Shown here one piece after another: positions 15,082 through 23,245 of a DNA stretch of 64,000 bases. The notes beneath the pieces are model-generated. The model did not search any database. It worked only from the letters and a program-made list of their open reading frames with translations, and had not been told where the DNA came from. Made by a program: the position numbers and the translations under genes. Location of the stretch: assembly GCA_030697165.1 (NCBI GenBank), contig JAUYQQ010000019.1, positions 1 through 64,000 of the forward strand. The letters are read 5' to 3'. This stretch comes from Acidobacteriota bacterium (GTDB lineage: Bacteria > Acidobacteriota > Vicinamibacteria > Vicinamibacterales > UBA2999). Position 1 is the stretch's first letter. Each line of letters starts with the position of its first letter.

Positions 15082-16026
15082 CTAAGGCCTCTTGGGCTCG
15101 GCGACGACCATGGCCACGGCATCGCCCGTCGGCGACACGCTCAGGCGGCTGACGCCGCCAAGCTGAAAGGTGGCGGCGTCGAACACCTCGGTCCAGCCGG
15201 TGGCGCCGCGCGTCCACGAGAAGATTTTCGTGCCCGACGACATCACCACCGTGCGGCCGTCCGGCATCCAGGCATAGTCGCGGTCGGCGCTGCCTTCAAC
15301 CGTCGCCACGAGCGAAGCAATCTGCCGCGTGTCGATCGCAATCTCCTTGATGGTAAACGCCGCCGGCCGGTCGCGTTGCACGAAGCCAACTGCTTCGCGC
15401 TGCACGAAACTTACGGTTCGGCTGCCGGGCACGCGGTGCAGCGAGCGACCGATGTCGCGCGCGACCACCTCGGCCTGGCCCGTCGAGACCCGCGCCACCT
15501 GGAGCGTCGCCGGCTGCCCGAGAATGAACATGGCGAGATGATCGGGTTCGACCCAGGCGTGATACCCGACCGGCTTCACGTCGGCGAGTACCAGGTGCGG
15601 TCGCTTCCCGGCCGCGTCGAAGCGCCACAACCGCTGGCTGCGATCGGGTTCGGTTTGCACGACACTGAACCCGCCAGGCTCGCCAATGCCGGCCGGCAGG
15701 AACGTCGGTGAGTTTTCGTTCTCGGCCGTCTGCGTGAGTTGCGAGACGTGGCCGCTGGCGCGATCGAAGGCGTAGATGTCGATTTGCTTGCCGTCGCGGT
15801 TGGCGGCAAAGAGGAGGCGCCCGCCGTCGGGGCTGAACATCGGCTGGTTGTCGTAACCCGGCGCGGTGGACACCGGCACCGGCTTCGCCGTTTTCATGGA
15901 GGCGAGGCCGGCCGGCAGCGTCACGAGATAGATGTCGGTGCCCGGCGGCGGTGCGGCCGGCGCGGGCGCCGGTTGCGCCTGCGCCAGCCCCAGGCCCGCC
16001 GCCAGCAGAAGGATCAGCGCTCGCAT
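15082..16026 (-). CDS. Exported TolB-like beta-propeller protein
   Basis: This 314-residue protein has a signal peptide (residues 1-17, ending LAQAQ), then a Pro/Ala linker. WD40-like/PD40 beta-propeller blades follow: QPMFSPDGGRLLFAANRDG, ENENSPTFLPAG, DYAWMPDGRTVVMSSGT and LSVSPTGDAVAMVV. Such propellers in TolB and related proteins bind peptides or partner proteins in the periplasm. It begins a three-gene run with the 14610 gene and pilT, all on the minus strand and nearly abutting. The function is inferred only from fold. Confidence 0.8.
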   Translation of the reverse strand: MRALILLLAAGLGLAQAQPAPAPAAPPPGTDIYLVTLPAGLASMKTAKPVPVSTAPGYDNQPMFSPDGGRLLFAANRDGKQIDIYAFDRASGHVSQLTQTAENENSPTFLPAGIGEPGGFSVVQTEPDRSQRLWRFDAAGKRPHLVLADVKPVGYHAWVEPDHLAMFILGQPATLQVARVSTGQAEVVARDIGRSLHRVPGSRTVSFVQREAVGFVQRDRPAAFTIKEIAIDTRQIASLVATVEGSADRDYAWMPDGRTVVMSSGTKIFSWTRGATGWTEVFDAATFQLGGVSRLSVSPTGDAVAMVVAEPKRP

Positions 16027-16032
16027 GGGCGA

Positions 16033-16038
16033 AGTATA
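16033..16038 (-). promoter_or_regulatory. -10 box of the propeller-pilT operon
   Basis: On the minus strand TATACT ends six bases before ATG 16026 with no ribosome site between. This would make the first gene of the operon leaderless. Confidence 0.5.
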
Positions 16039-16054
16039 CCGCGAGCGCCCGAGC

Positions 16055-16441
16055 CTACATTTTGGGCTTGTCGTTCTTCAGCTCGACGATCACCACCTCG
16101 ATCGGCTCCTGGCCGCGGTTCAGATCGCCGTGCTGGGTGCCGGCCGGATCGGCATCGAGCCAGTACGCCTTCCCGGTCTCCCACTTGTAGGTTTGCAGCG
16201 TCGCGCCCTTCCCGTCGACGACGTCGAGGTCCCCGCCCTTGAGCACGACGGCGGCGCGGCCGTGATCGTGGCGATGCAGCGCGAGCGGCTGGTTCGGCAT
16301 GATGATCGACTTCCACACCTTGAGTTCGCTGTTCTCGAACTGCGGTTCGCGGCGGCTCGTGTTCGCCTGCTGCCCCACCGCGACACCGGCCGCGAACACC
16401 GCGCCAATCACCGTCACGCCAACCATGAACTTGATTTTCAT
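16055..16441 (-). CDS. Exported single-domain cupin
   Basis: This 128-residue protein has a signal peptide or anchor (FMVGVTVIGAVFAAGVAVG) and then a cupin barrel. The metal-binding motif is ALHRHDHGRAAVVLKGGD, with GTQHGDLN as the second half. Cupins of this type are small binding or dioxygenase-like proteins. ATG 16441 has a perfect AGGAGG five bases upstream, which rules out the longer frame. It runs toward the propeller gene but has its own ribosome site. Confidence 0.8.
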   Translation of the reverse strand: MKIKFMVGVTVIGAVFAAGVAVGQQANTSRREPQFENSELKVWKSIIMPNQPLALHRHDHGRAAVVLKGGDLDVVDGKGATLQTYKWETGKAYWLDADPAGTQHGDLNRGQEPIEVVIVELKNDKPKM

Positions 16442-16510
16442 CTCACCCTCCTGAGAAATGCCACACACGGAAACACGAAAGCACCGAAACACCTAGCGCT
16501 CGCACAAGAG

Positions 16511-16548
16511 CGATTGGTTCCGTGGTTCCGTGGTTCCGTGGTTCCGTG
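16511..16548. repeat. GGTTCCGT tandem repeat
   Basis: The eight-base unit GGTTCCGT is repeated four times just downstream of the amidohydrolase stop. A related CACGGAAACACGAAA stretch precedes it at about 16463. It belongs to the group of short GC-rich repeats found at gene ends in this window. Confidence 0.85.
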
Positions 16549-16554
16549 CATGTA

Positions 16555-17532
16555 TTAGTCCACTCCCAACAACCGTGCGGCGTTGCGGCCGTAGATGCCC
16601 TCGCGCTCGGTCGGCGAAATCGGCAGGCGGCTGATCGCGTCGAGCATCTTCGGAATGCTGCCAATCTGGTGCGGGTAGTCGCTGCCGGCCAGGATGTGAT
16701 CGGCGCCCGCGAACTTGATGGCCAGTTCGATGTTGTTGAGATCGAAGTTCACCGTGTCGTAATAGAACTGCTTCAAGTACGTGCTTGGCGCGCGGCTGAT
16801 GTTGGCGCGGCAGTCGGCGAACGCCTCGTAGCCGCGATCGAACCGCTCCGCCAGGTACGGCACCGCCCCGCCCATGTGGCACAGCACCCATTTGATCTTC
16901 GGGTACCGCTCCGGCACGCCGGCAAACACCAGGTGCGCGGCGGCCAGCGTGGTATCCATCAGGAACCCTACCAGCGGCATCAGCCAGTACTGCTCCATCG
17001 CCTCCACGCCAAGCGGGTGCGCGGGATGAATGTAGATCACCGCGTGCAGGTCGTTGGCCTTCTGCCACAGCGGCTCGTAGACCTTGTCGGCCAGCGCCAC
17101 CCCATTGACGTTGCTGAAGACCATGGCCCCCGGCAAGCCAAGGGTCGTCATGGCGCGCTCGAGTTCGATCACCGACGCGCCTGGATCGTTCAAGGGCAAC
17201 GTGGCCAGCGACAAGAAGTGCTGGCGCTGCCTGACGGCGGCGGCAAACGCATCGTTCACGTGCCGGGCCATCTCGACCGCGGTGGCCGGCTCCTCGAAGT
17301 GCGTGCCCGGGGTGGTGAACGTGATCACCTGCTTGTCGACGCCGTGTTTCTTCAACACGCCCTCGCGGTAGTCGAGATCACGATGACCCGGCACCAGGAT
17401 GTTGTAGTCACCCGGATAGTGCAGGCGCGGGTTGCCCTCGGCGTCGAAGTCCATGCGGACTTTCGTGGGGCCCTTCTTGACCGCGGCCAGGTACTCAGGC
17501 GGATAGTAGTGATTGTGAAAGTCTATTTTCAT
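16555..17532 (-). CDS. ACMSD-type amidohydrolase (decarboxylase family)
   Basis: This 325-residue TIM-barrel protein belongs to the amidohydrolase_2 family with aminocarboxymuconate-semialdehyde and 6-methylsalicylate decarboxylases. The metal ligands are in DFHNHYYPPEY at the N-terminus. HPAHPLG, CHMGGAVPYLAERFDRGY and GSDYPH are the later ligands and catalytic segments. It probably performs a zinc-dependent non-oxidative decarboxylation or hydrolysis; the substrate is unknown. ATG 17532 opens the HNH strand; the longer frame consists of translated repeat. Confidence 0.85.
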   Translation of the reverse strand: MKIDFHNHYYPPEYLAAVKKGPTKVRMDFDAEGNPRLHYPGDYNILVPGHRDLDYREGVLKKHGVDKQVITFTTPGTHFEEPATAVEMARHVNDAFAAAVRQRQHFLSLATLPLNDPGASVIELERAMTTLGLPGAMVFSNVNGVALADKVYEPLWQKANDLHAVIYIHPAHPLGVEAMEQYWLMPLVGFLMDTTLAAAHLVFAGVPERYPKIKWVLCHMGGAVPYLAERFDRGYEAFADCRANISRAPSTYLKQFYYDTVNFDLNNIELAIKFAGADHILAGSDYPHQIGSIPKMLDAISRLPISPTEREGIYGRNAARLLGVD

Positions 17533-17535
17533 AGG

Positions 17536-17598
17536 GACTAAGGTGCCAGGGTGCCAAGGTGCCAAGGGTGCCAAGGGTGCCAGAGTGCTAGGGTGCTA
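17536..17598. repeat. AGGGTGCC-type tandem repeats between two genes
   Basis: Variants of AGGTGCC, AAGGGTGCC and AGGGTGCT repeat about eight times. The array starts just before the amidohydrolase start codon and runs into the permease gene: the TAG stop of the permease (17596-17598) is formed by a repeat unit. The same unit appears in another array at 51208-51289. Confidence 0.85.
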
Positions 17599-18894
17599 GC
17601 CACGGCGGCGAGCCCAGAGATAATACGCGGGGATGCCGGTGGCGACAATCGCCAGCCCGATCGCACTGTTCGTGAGATCGGCGCGCACCTGGTTGAACAC
17701 GATCGCCGCCGACGCCAGCACGAACAGGATCGGCGCCAGCGGGACGAGCGGCATGCGCCACGCCGGCTGATAGCCCGGACGCCGCCGCAGCAGGACCACG
17801 CCGAGGGCCAGCAGCGCGAAGAAGATCCATTCGGTGTAGATCACGCGGGTGAACAACGCGCGATACGTGCCGGTGAGCACCAGCACTGATGACCACACCG
17901 CCTGCAGCACGATGGCACGGCCCGGCGTCTGGAACTGCGGATGCAGGTGACCGGCCCACTTGAACCACAAGCCATCCTGCGACATCTGGTAATAGACGCG
18001 CGGCCCCACCATGACGATCCCGTTCAGCGCGCCAAACGCGCTGAACATGACCAGCGCCGAAATCACGCTGCCCCCGCCCGACCCCATCAGCACGTCAAAG
18101 GTGTCGGCCGCGACGCGAGACGAGGCGATCACCTTGTCGACCGACAGCACGCGCAGGTAGATGGCGTTGAGGCCGATGTAACAGAGCGTCACCACCACCA
18201 CGCCAATCAGCAGCGACCGCGGGATCGTGCGCGTCGGGTTGACGGTTTCCTCGGCGGTGTAGGTGACCATGTGCCAGCCACCAAAGGCGAACAGGCCGGC
18301 GCCAACCGCCAACATGAAGTTGCCGGCGGTCACGGCCGCCACCGGGGCCACGGCCGCCTCGGCCGCCGGCGACCCGCTGAGCGCCCACCCAATGGCAATG
18401 ATCGCCAACACGGCCGCCACTTTCACCACCGTGAACGCCGACTGGAGGCCGCTGCCGAACCGCACGCCCAGGTAGTTGACCGCCGACAGGACGAGAATGG
18501 CGCCAATCGCGACGCCGCGGGTGGCGGCATCGTCCAGCGGTACGAAGTAGCCCGTGTAGCGGGCGAACACCGTCGCAATCGCGGCCAGAATGCCGCTGTG
18601 CATGGTCCAGAACATGGCCCAGCCCCACAGGAAGCCGAGCACGGGCGAGTAGATCTCTCGCAGGAAGACGTACACCCCGCCGGTGCGCGGATAGGCCGAC
18701 GCCAGTTCCGCGCACACCAGCGCGCCGATCAACGTGAGCGCGCCGGCCACCGCCCACGCCAGCACCACGGCCGGCGGCGACGGCACGAGCGCGGTAATCT
18801 CGGACGCCTGGACGAAGATCGCGGAGCCGATGATTGTGCCGACCACCAGGGCCGTGGCCGCGGGCAAGCCGATGGCGCGATTGAGTGGGCTCAT
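17596..18894 (-). CDS. APC-family amino-acid permease
   Basis: This 432-residue inner-membrane transporter has about 12 hydrophobic helices. The first helix carries the APC motif GLPAATALVVGTIIGSAIF (unwound GTIIGS), and the segment AYPRTGGVYVFLREIYSP is typical of the LAT/SteT branch that exchanges amino acids. It is probably an amino-acid antiporter or symporter. The start ATG 18894 fits the family. The C-terminus ends RRRG, the final codon and stop lying inside a repeat array. It is divergent from TauE. Confidence 0.88.
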   Translation of the reverse strand: MSPLNRAIGLPAATALVVGTIIGSAIFVQASEITALVPSPPAVVLAWAVAGALTLIGALVCAELASAYPRTGGVYVFLREIYSPVLGFLWGWAMFWTMHSGILAAIATVFARYTGYFVPLDDAATRGVAIGAILVLSAVNYLGVRFGSGLQSAFTVVKVAAVLAIIAIGWALSGSPAAEAAVAPVAAVTAGNFMLAVGAGLFAFGGWHMVTYTAEETVNPTRTIPRSLLIGVVVVTLCYIGLNAIYLRVLSVDKVIASSRVAADTFDVLMGSGGGSVISALVMFSAFGALNGIVMVGPRVYYQMSQDGLWFKWAGHLHPQFQTPGRAIVLQAVWSSVLVLTGTYRALFTRVIYTEWIFFALLALGVVLLRRRPGYQPAWRMPLVPLAPILFVLASAAIVFNQVRADLTNSAIGLAIVATGIPAYYLWARRRG

Positions 18895-18914
18895 GTGGTG
18901 ATGCGGGGATGCTA

Positions 18915-18920
18915 TACGAT
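18915..18920 (+). promoter_or_regulatory. -10 box of the TauE gene
   Basis: TACGAT ends six bases before GTG 18927. This spacing is the main reason for preferring GTG 18927 over ATG 18909. Confidence 0.45.
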
Positions 18921-18926
18921 CAGCGC

Positions 18927-19673
18927 GTGCCGTACTCGCTTGAACTTGTGGCGCTGGCCGTGGCCGGCGTCGTCGCCGGCGCCCTCAACGTGATCGCGGG
19001 CGGCGGTTCGTTCCTGACCCTGCCCCTGCTGCTGTTCTTTGGGCTGCCGGCCTCGCTGGCCAACGGCACCAATCGCGTCGGCGTGCTCTCGCAGAACCTG
19101 GGCGGCGTCATTGGCTTCCACCGTCACGGGGCGGTCGACTGGCCATGGGCACTGAAGGCCAGCATCCCGGCCGTAGCGGGAGCCGCGCTTGGCGTGTGGG
19201 CGGCCCTGGCCGTGCCCGACTTCGCCTTTCGCCGCATCTTGTCGGTCGCCATGGTCGTCGTCACGATCTGGTCGCTGGCCAGCCAAAGACGCAAACCCGT
19301 GGCGGCGGCCGATCTCAAGCCACCGACGCACTGGTTCGTCGTCCTCGGCTTCTTCGCCGTCGGCCTCTACGGCGGGTTCATCCAGGCCGGCGTTGGGTTT
19401 CTCGTGCTGGCCATCACGTCGGCGGCCGGCATGGACCTGGTGCGCGGCAACGCGGTCAAGCTGCTCAGCGTGCTGCTGCTGACGGTGTTGTCGCTGGTGG
19501 TGTTCGCGGGCGCCGGACAAGTGGACTGGCCGCGGGGCCTGGCGCTGGCGGTTGGCAATTGGGGCGGCGCCGTGATCGGCGTGCGCATGGCCGTGCTCAA
19601 GGGCCACAAGTGGCTGCAGCAGGTGGTTACCGTCACCGTGATCCTGTTCGCGATTTTGCTCTGGTTTAATTAG
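18927..19673 (+). CDS. TauE/SafE-family sulfite/organosulfur exporter-like protein
   Basis: This membrane protein of 248 residues has about eight hydrophobic helices. The family hallmark is the repeated glycine/asparagine-rich segment: ALNVIAGGGSFLTLP with ANGTNRVGVL in the first half and GGFIQAGVGFLVL with RGNAVKLL in the second. TauE/SafE proteins move sulfite, sulfoacetate or similar anions. Start codon options are GTG 18885, ATG 18909 and GTG 18927; I use the last on the promoter geometry. It is divergent from the APC permease; the substrate is not known. Confidence 0.85.
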   Translation: MPYSLELVALAVAGVVAGALNVIAGGGSFLTLPLLLFFGLPASLANGTNRVGVLSQNLGGVIGFHRHGAVDWPWALKASIPAVAGAALGVWAALAVPDFAFRRILSVAMVVVTIWSLASQRRKPVAAADLKPPTHWFVVLGFFAVGLYGGFIQAGVGFLVLAITSAAGMDLVRGNAVKLLSVLLLTVLSLVVFAGAGQVDWPRGLALAVGNWGGAVIGVRMAVLKGHKWLQQVVTVTVILFAILLWFN

Positions 19674-19682
19674 GCACTTCTT

Positions 19683-19725
19683 GTCGGGAGGGCAAATCCC
19701 GTCGGGAAGACATTGCCTGTCGGGC
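19683..19725. repeat. GTCGGGA heptamer array
   Basis: GTCGGGA occurs at 19683 and 19701, and GTCGGG at 19719, spaced every 18 bases. Flanks (CTTCTTGTCGGGAGGGCAA) match the block at 3743-3874. It lies directly after the TauE gene. Confidence 0.8.
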
Positions 19726-19746
19726 TTCTCGGACTTGCACGCCTGT

Positions 19747-19752
19747 TAAGCT
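19747..19752 (+). promoter_or_regulatory. -10-like box of the sugar dehydrogenase gene
   Basis: TAAGCT ends six bases before ATG 19759. An in-frame GTG at 19753 would overlap the expected transcript start, so ATG 19759 is preferred. Confidence 0.4.
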
Positions 19753-19758
19753 GTGCGT

Positions 19759-20961
19759 ATGCGCCTCGCTGCTCCGGTCCTGGTCGCCCTTCTCCTAACG
19801 GTCGTCTGCGCGGGGACCGTCGCGGCCCAACTGCGCACCGCAATCGTCGCTACGGGCTTCACCAACCCGGTGGCCTTTGTCGCCGATCCCGCCGATCCCG
19901 CCACCTTCTTTGTCGTCGAGCAGCGCGGCACGATTCGCAGCATCACCAACGGCGTGATCTCGTCCGTCCTGTTCCTGGACCTGCGGGGACAGCTGTCATC
20001 AGGTGGCGAGCGCGGCCTGCTCGGCATGGCGTTTCCGCCGGATGCCGCCACCTCGCGCCGGTTCTTCATCAACTTCACCAACCTCAACGGACATACCGTG
20101 GTAGCGCGCTACACGCGCGACGCTGCCGGCCGGGTCAATACCGGCTCCCGGTTTGACCTGGTCTGGCCCGATGGCCGCGCCTTCATCGAGCAGCCCTTCT
20201 CGAATCACAACGGCGGCCACCTGGCGTTCGGCCCCGACGGCTTCCTGTATGTCGGCCTTGGCGACGGCGGCAGCGGCGGCGACCCGCTCAATCACGCTCA
20301 GAACCCCAACTCGCTGCTGGGCAAGATGCTCCGGCTCGACGTCGGCGTCGCCGACACCGACGTGCGCGGCTACCGCGTGCCCGAGGACAATCCGTTCGTG
20401 GATCGCGACCCGATCGCCGCGCTCCCGGAGATCTGGGCGTTCGGGCTGCGCAACCCATGGCGCTACAGCTTCGACGACTGGACCCGCGGCGGCACCGGCG
20501 CGCTGGTGATTGCCGACGTCGGGCAAAGCGCGCGCGAAGAAGTGAACTGGGAGCCTCGCGGCGCGGGTGGGCGCAACTACGGGTGGCGGGTGCGGGAAGG
20601 CCGCCTCCCATTCGATGCGCGGCAGCCGGCCGCGTACCAGCCGCTCACCGACCCGATTCACGAGTACCCACGCAGCGACGGGCAATCGATCACCGGGGGC
20701 GTGGTCTATCGCGGCACGGCACTGGACCCGATGTTCAACGGGCGATACTTCTTCGCCGACTACGTGGCGGGACGCGTCTACTCGATCGGCCTCGCACTCG
20801 ACGAACACCAGGAAGCCACGGCCGTGGATTTGCTCGTGTTGACCGACCTGCTCGGCGGCACCGCGGAACTTGGTTTAATCAGCTCGTTCGGCGTGGACGC
20901 ATCGGGCGAGATGTATATAGTTAGTTACTCGCGTGGGCGCATCCTGAAGATCGTGCCCTGA
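19759..20961 (+). CDS. PQQ-dependent sugar dehydrogenase-like exported protein
   Basis: This 400-residue protein has a signal peptide (residues 1-25, ending TVAAQ) and then a six-bladed propeller of the GSDH/aldose sugar dehydrogenase (YliI) family. Conserved segments include GFTNPVAFVADP, GERGLLGMAFPPD, NHNGGHLAFGPDGFLYVGLG, GDGGSGGDP, WAFGLRNPWRYSF and GQSAREEVNW. The His in NHNGGH and Arg in GLRNPWR are the catalytic and PQQ-binding positions. It probably oxidises sugars in the periplasm. No PQQ biosynthesis gene is in the window. Confidence 0.88.
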   Translation: MRLAAPVLVALLLTVVCAGTVAAQLRTAIVATGFTNPVAFVADPADPATFFVVEQRGTIRSITNGVISSVLFLDLRGQLSSGGERGLLGMAFPPDAATSRRFFINFTNLNGHTVVARYTRDAAGRVNTGSRFDLVWPDGRAFIEQPFSNHNGGHLAFGPDGFLYVGLGDGGSGGDPLNHAQNPNSLLGKMLRLDVGVADTDVRGYRVPEDNPFVDRDPIAALPEIWAFGLRNPWRYSFDDWTRGGTGALVIADVGQSAREEVNWEPRGAGGRNYGWRVREGRLPFDARQPAAYQPLTDPIHEYPRSDGQSITGGVVYRGTALDPMFNGRYFFADYVAGRVYSIGLALDEHQEATAVDLLVLTDLLGGTAELGLISSFGVDASGEMYIVSYSRGRILKIVP

Positions 20962-20979
20962 TACACCGTTGTTACACGC

Positions 20980-21010
20980 TTGTCACCCGCACGAATACCA
21001 CCAGTAGAAT
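20980..21010 (+). promoter_or_regulatory. Promoter of ppk1
   Basis: TAGAAT (21005-21010) ends six bases before ATG 21017. A TTGTCA (20980-20985) could be the -35 element, although the spacing of 19 bases is long. No ribosome site is visible. Confidence 0.5.
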
Positions 21011-21016
21011 TGACGC

Positions 21017-23188
21017 ATGGTCACCCCCACCGCCGTCACCAGACGCCCGCGGAAGCGCCGTGCCGCCGAGAGCGTGTCGTCGGTGGCGGTCGCGCCCCAT
21101 CGCGACTGGACGAAGCTCGACCCTAACGACCTGACCTCGCCGTCGCTCTACATCAACCGCGAGCTGAGCTGGCTGGCCTTCAACGAACGGGTGCTGGCCC
21201 AGGCGCAGGACACCACCCATCCGCTGCTCGAGCGCGTCAAGTTCCTGGCTATTTCGGGGACCAACCTTGACGAGTTCTTCATGGTGCGCGTCGCCACCAT
21301 CCTGAAGAAGTTCCGCGCCGGCATCGAGGAAGTGTCGATCGACGGTATGACCACCGACATCGAGCTGGCGACGATTCGCGGCCGCGCGCTGGCGCAGATC
21401 GACGCGCAGATCGCCTGCTGGTCGCAATCGATTCGCCCGCTGCTGGCCGCCGAAGGCATTCACTTCCTCGATCCGCACGACTACACGCCGGCGATCGACG
21501 CCTGGCTGGCGCATTACTTCAAGGACCACATCTTCCCGGTGCTGACGCCGCTGGCGTTCGACCCGGGCCATCCGTTTCCGTACATCTCGAACCTGAGCAT
21601 GAACCTGGCGGTGCGCGTGCGCCACGCCGGCCGCACCAAGTTCGCGCGCGTCAAGGTGCCGGGCATGCTGCCGCGGTTCGTCGCCCTGCCGGAGCACCTG
21701 TCGCCGCTGCCGGGCATGTCCCACGTTTTCCTCGAGGACGTCATCCGGCGCAACATCCAGACGCTGTTCCCCGGCACGCAGGTCGAAGGGACGCACCTCT
21801 TCCGGATTATTCGCGACACCGACATGGTGATCCAGGAAGACGAGGCCGACGACCTGCTCGAAACCGTCGACCGCGGCCTCAAGCAGTTGCGGCACGGCGC
21901 GTTGTCGCTGCTGCATGTCGAGGCCGACATGCCGAAACGCGTGCTCAGCATCCTGATCGAAAACTTCGAGATCGGCGAGGACGTCGTCGCCCGTGCCACC
22001 GACCGGCTGGGGTTTGGCGACTGGCACGCGCTGACCAAGCTGCATCGCCCGGCCTTGAAGTACCCGGCGCTGGTCCCGCGCACGCTCTGGGCGCCCGACG
22101 AGACCGAGAAGGTGTTCGAGCAGATCGCCGACCAGGACTTCCTGCTCCACCATCCGTTCGATTCGTTCACCTCGGTGGAGACGTTCCTGCGCGCGGCGGT
22201 CCAGGATCCGCATGTGATCGCCATCAAGATCACGCTCTATCGCATTGGCGCCAACTCGCCGCTGGTCGACTTGTTGATCGAGGCGGCCGACCAGGGCAAG
22301 CAGGTGGCGGTGCTGGTCGAGCTGAAGGCGCGCTTCGACGAACGCAACAACATTGCCTGGGCCAACCGGCTCGAGTCCGCCGGCATCCACGTGGTCTACG
22401 GCCTGATGAACCTCAAGGTGCACTGCAAGCTGGCCCTGGTCGTTCGCCAGGAGGCCGACGGCATTCGCCGCTACGCCCATGTCGCCACCGGCAATTACAA
22501 CCGCGTCACCGCGCAGGTCTACACCGATTTCGGCCTGTTCACCGCCGACGAAAGCATTCTCGACGACGTGAGCGAGGTGTTCAATTCGCTGACCGGCTAC
22601 TCCAACAAGCGGTCGTATCACGCGCTGCTGGTGGCGCCGGTCGGGCTGCGCCAGGGCTTCCGCGCGCTGGTCGAGCGCGAGATCGAACACGCCAAGGCCG
22701 GCCGTTCGGCCTGCATCATCATCAAGAACAACGCGGTCGCCGACCAGGGCATGATCAAGACGCTCTACCGCGCGTCGCAGGCCGGCGTCTCGATCGACAT
22801 GATCGTGCGCGGGGTGTGCTGCCTGCGCCCGGGCATTCCCGGCATCAGCGATCACATCACCGTCCGTTCGATCGTCGGCCGGTTCCTCGAGCACTCACGC
22901 GTTTACTACTTCGAGAACGGCGGGGCGCCCGAGGTGTACCTTGGCAGCGCCGACCTGATGGAGCGCAACCTCGATCGCCGCGTCGAGGTGCTCTGTCCGA
23001 TCACCGACCCAGGCCTCAAGCAAATGGTGCGTGACCGCGTGCTCGCCGCGCTGTTGAGCGATACCGACCGGGCCTGGACGCTGCAGACCGACGGCGCGTA
23101 CACCAGGGCCACGCCGCCCGAGGGCGTGCCGCCCTCGAACTCCCAGCGTTCCCTGCTGGAATGGTACGCGGCGCAGCACGAGTCCTGA
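21017..23188 (+). CDS. ppk1: Polyphosphate kinase 1
   Basis: This 723-residue enzyme makes inorganic polyphosphate from ATP reversibly. The N-terminal domain starts YINRELSWLAFNERVL, the classic PPK1 signature. Two phospholipase-D-like catalytic domains follow: MNLKVHCKLALVV carries the autophosphorylated HxK histidine and HSRVYYFENGGAPEVYLGSA the second. RIGANSPLVDLLIEAADQGK and ARFDERNNIAWANRLE are also conserved. The first 35 residues are a basic, poorly conserved extension. The gene is alone, with its own promoter; no ppx is adjacent. Confidence 0.97.
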   Translation: MVTPTAVTRRPRKRRAAESVSSVAVAPHRDWTKLDPNDLTSPSLYINRELSWLAFNERVLAQAQDTTHPLLERVKFLAISGTNLDEFFMVRVATILKKFRAGIEEVSIDGMTTDIELATIRGRALAQIDAQIACWSQSIRPLLAAEGIHFLDPHDYTPAIDAWLAHYFKDHIFPVLTPLAFDPGHPFPYISNLSMNLAVRVRHAGRTKFARVKVPGMLPRFVALPEHLSPLPGMSHVFLEDVIRRNIQTLFPGTQVEGTHLFRIIRDTDMVIQEDEADDLLETVDRGLKQLRHGALSLLHVEADMPKRVLSILIENFEIGEDVVARATDRLGFGDWHALTKLHRPALKYPALVPRTLWAPDETEKVFEQIADQDFLLHHPFDSFTSVETFLRAAVQDPHVIAIKITLYRIGANSPLVDLLIEAADQGKQVAVLVELKARFDERNNIAWANRLESAGIHVVYGLMNLKVHCKLALVVRQEADGIRRYAHVATGNYNRVTAQVYTDFGLFTADESILDDVSEVFNSLTGYSNKRSYHALLVAPVGLRQGFRALVEREIEHAKAGRSACIIIKNNAVADQGMIKTLYRASQAGVSIDMIVRGVCCLRPGIPGISDHITVRSIVGRFLEHSRVYYFENGGAPEVYLGSADLMERNLDRRVEVLCPITDPGLKQMVRDRVLAALLSDTDRAWTLQTDGAYTRATPPEGVPPSNSQRSLLEWYAAQHES

Positions 23189-23232
23189 GCACCGGTCACC
23201 CAATTCCTCCCTCGAACAGGCGTCAGTTGCGC

Positions 23233-23238
23233 TAGGGT
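23233..23238 (+). promoter_or_regulatory. -10 box of the FIST-kinase operon
   Basis: TAGGGT ends seven bases before GTG 23246. It is the only promoter-like element between ppk1 and the FIST gene. Confidence 0.4.
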
Positions 23239-23245
23239 ATCTGGT

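Noticed and set aside
17536-17598. CRISPR array
   Set aside because: The units are eight to nine bases with no spacers, and no cas genes are present anywhere in the window.
20972-22894. A 640-codon open frame antisense to ppk1
   Set aside because: It mirrors the strong third-position GC bias of ppk1, has a low-complexity His/Gln/Arg/Asp composition and no recognisable domain.
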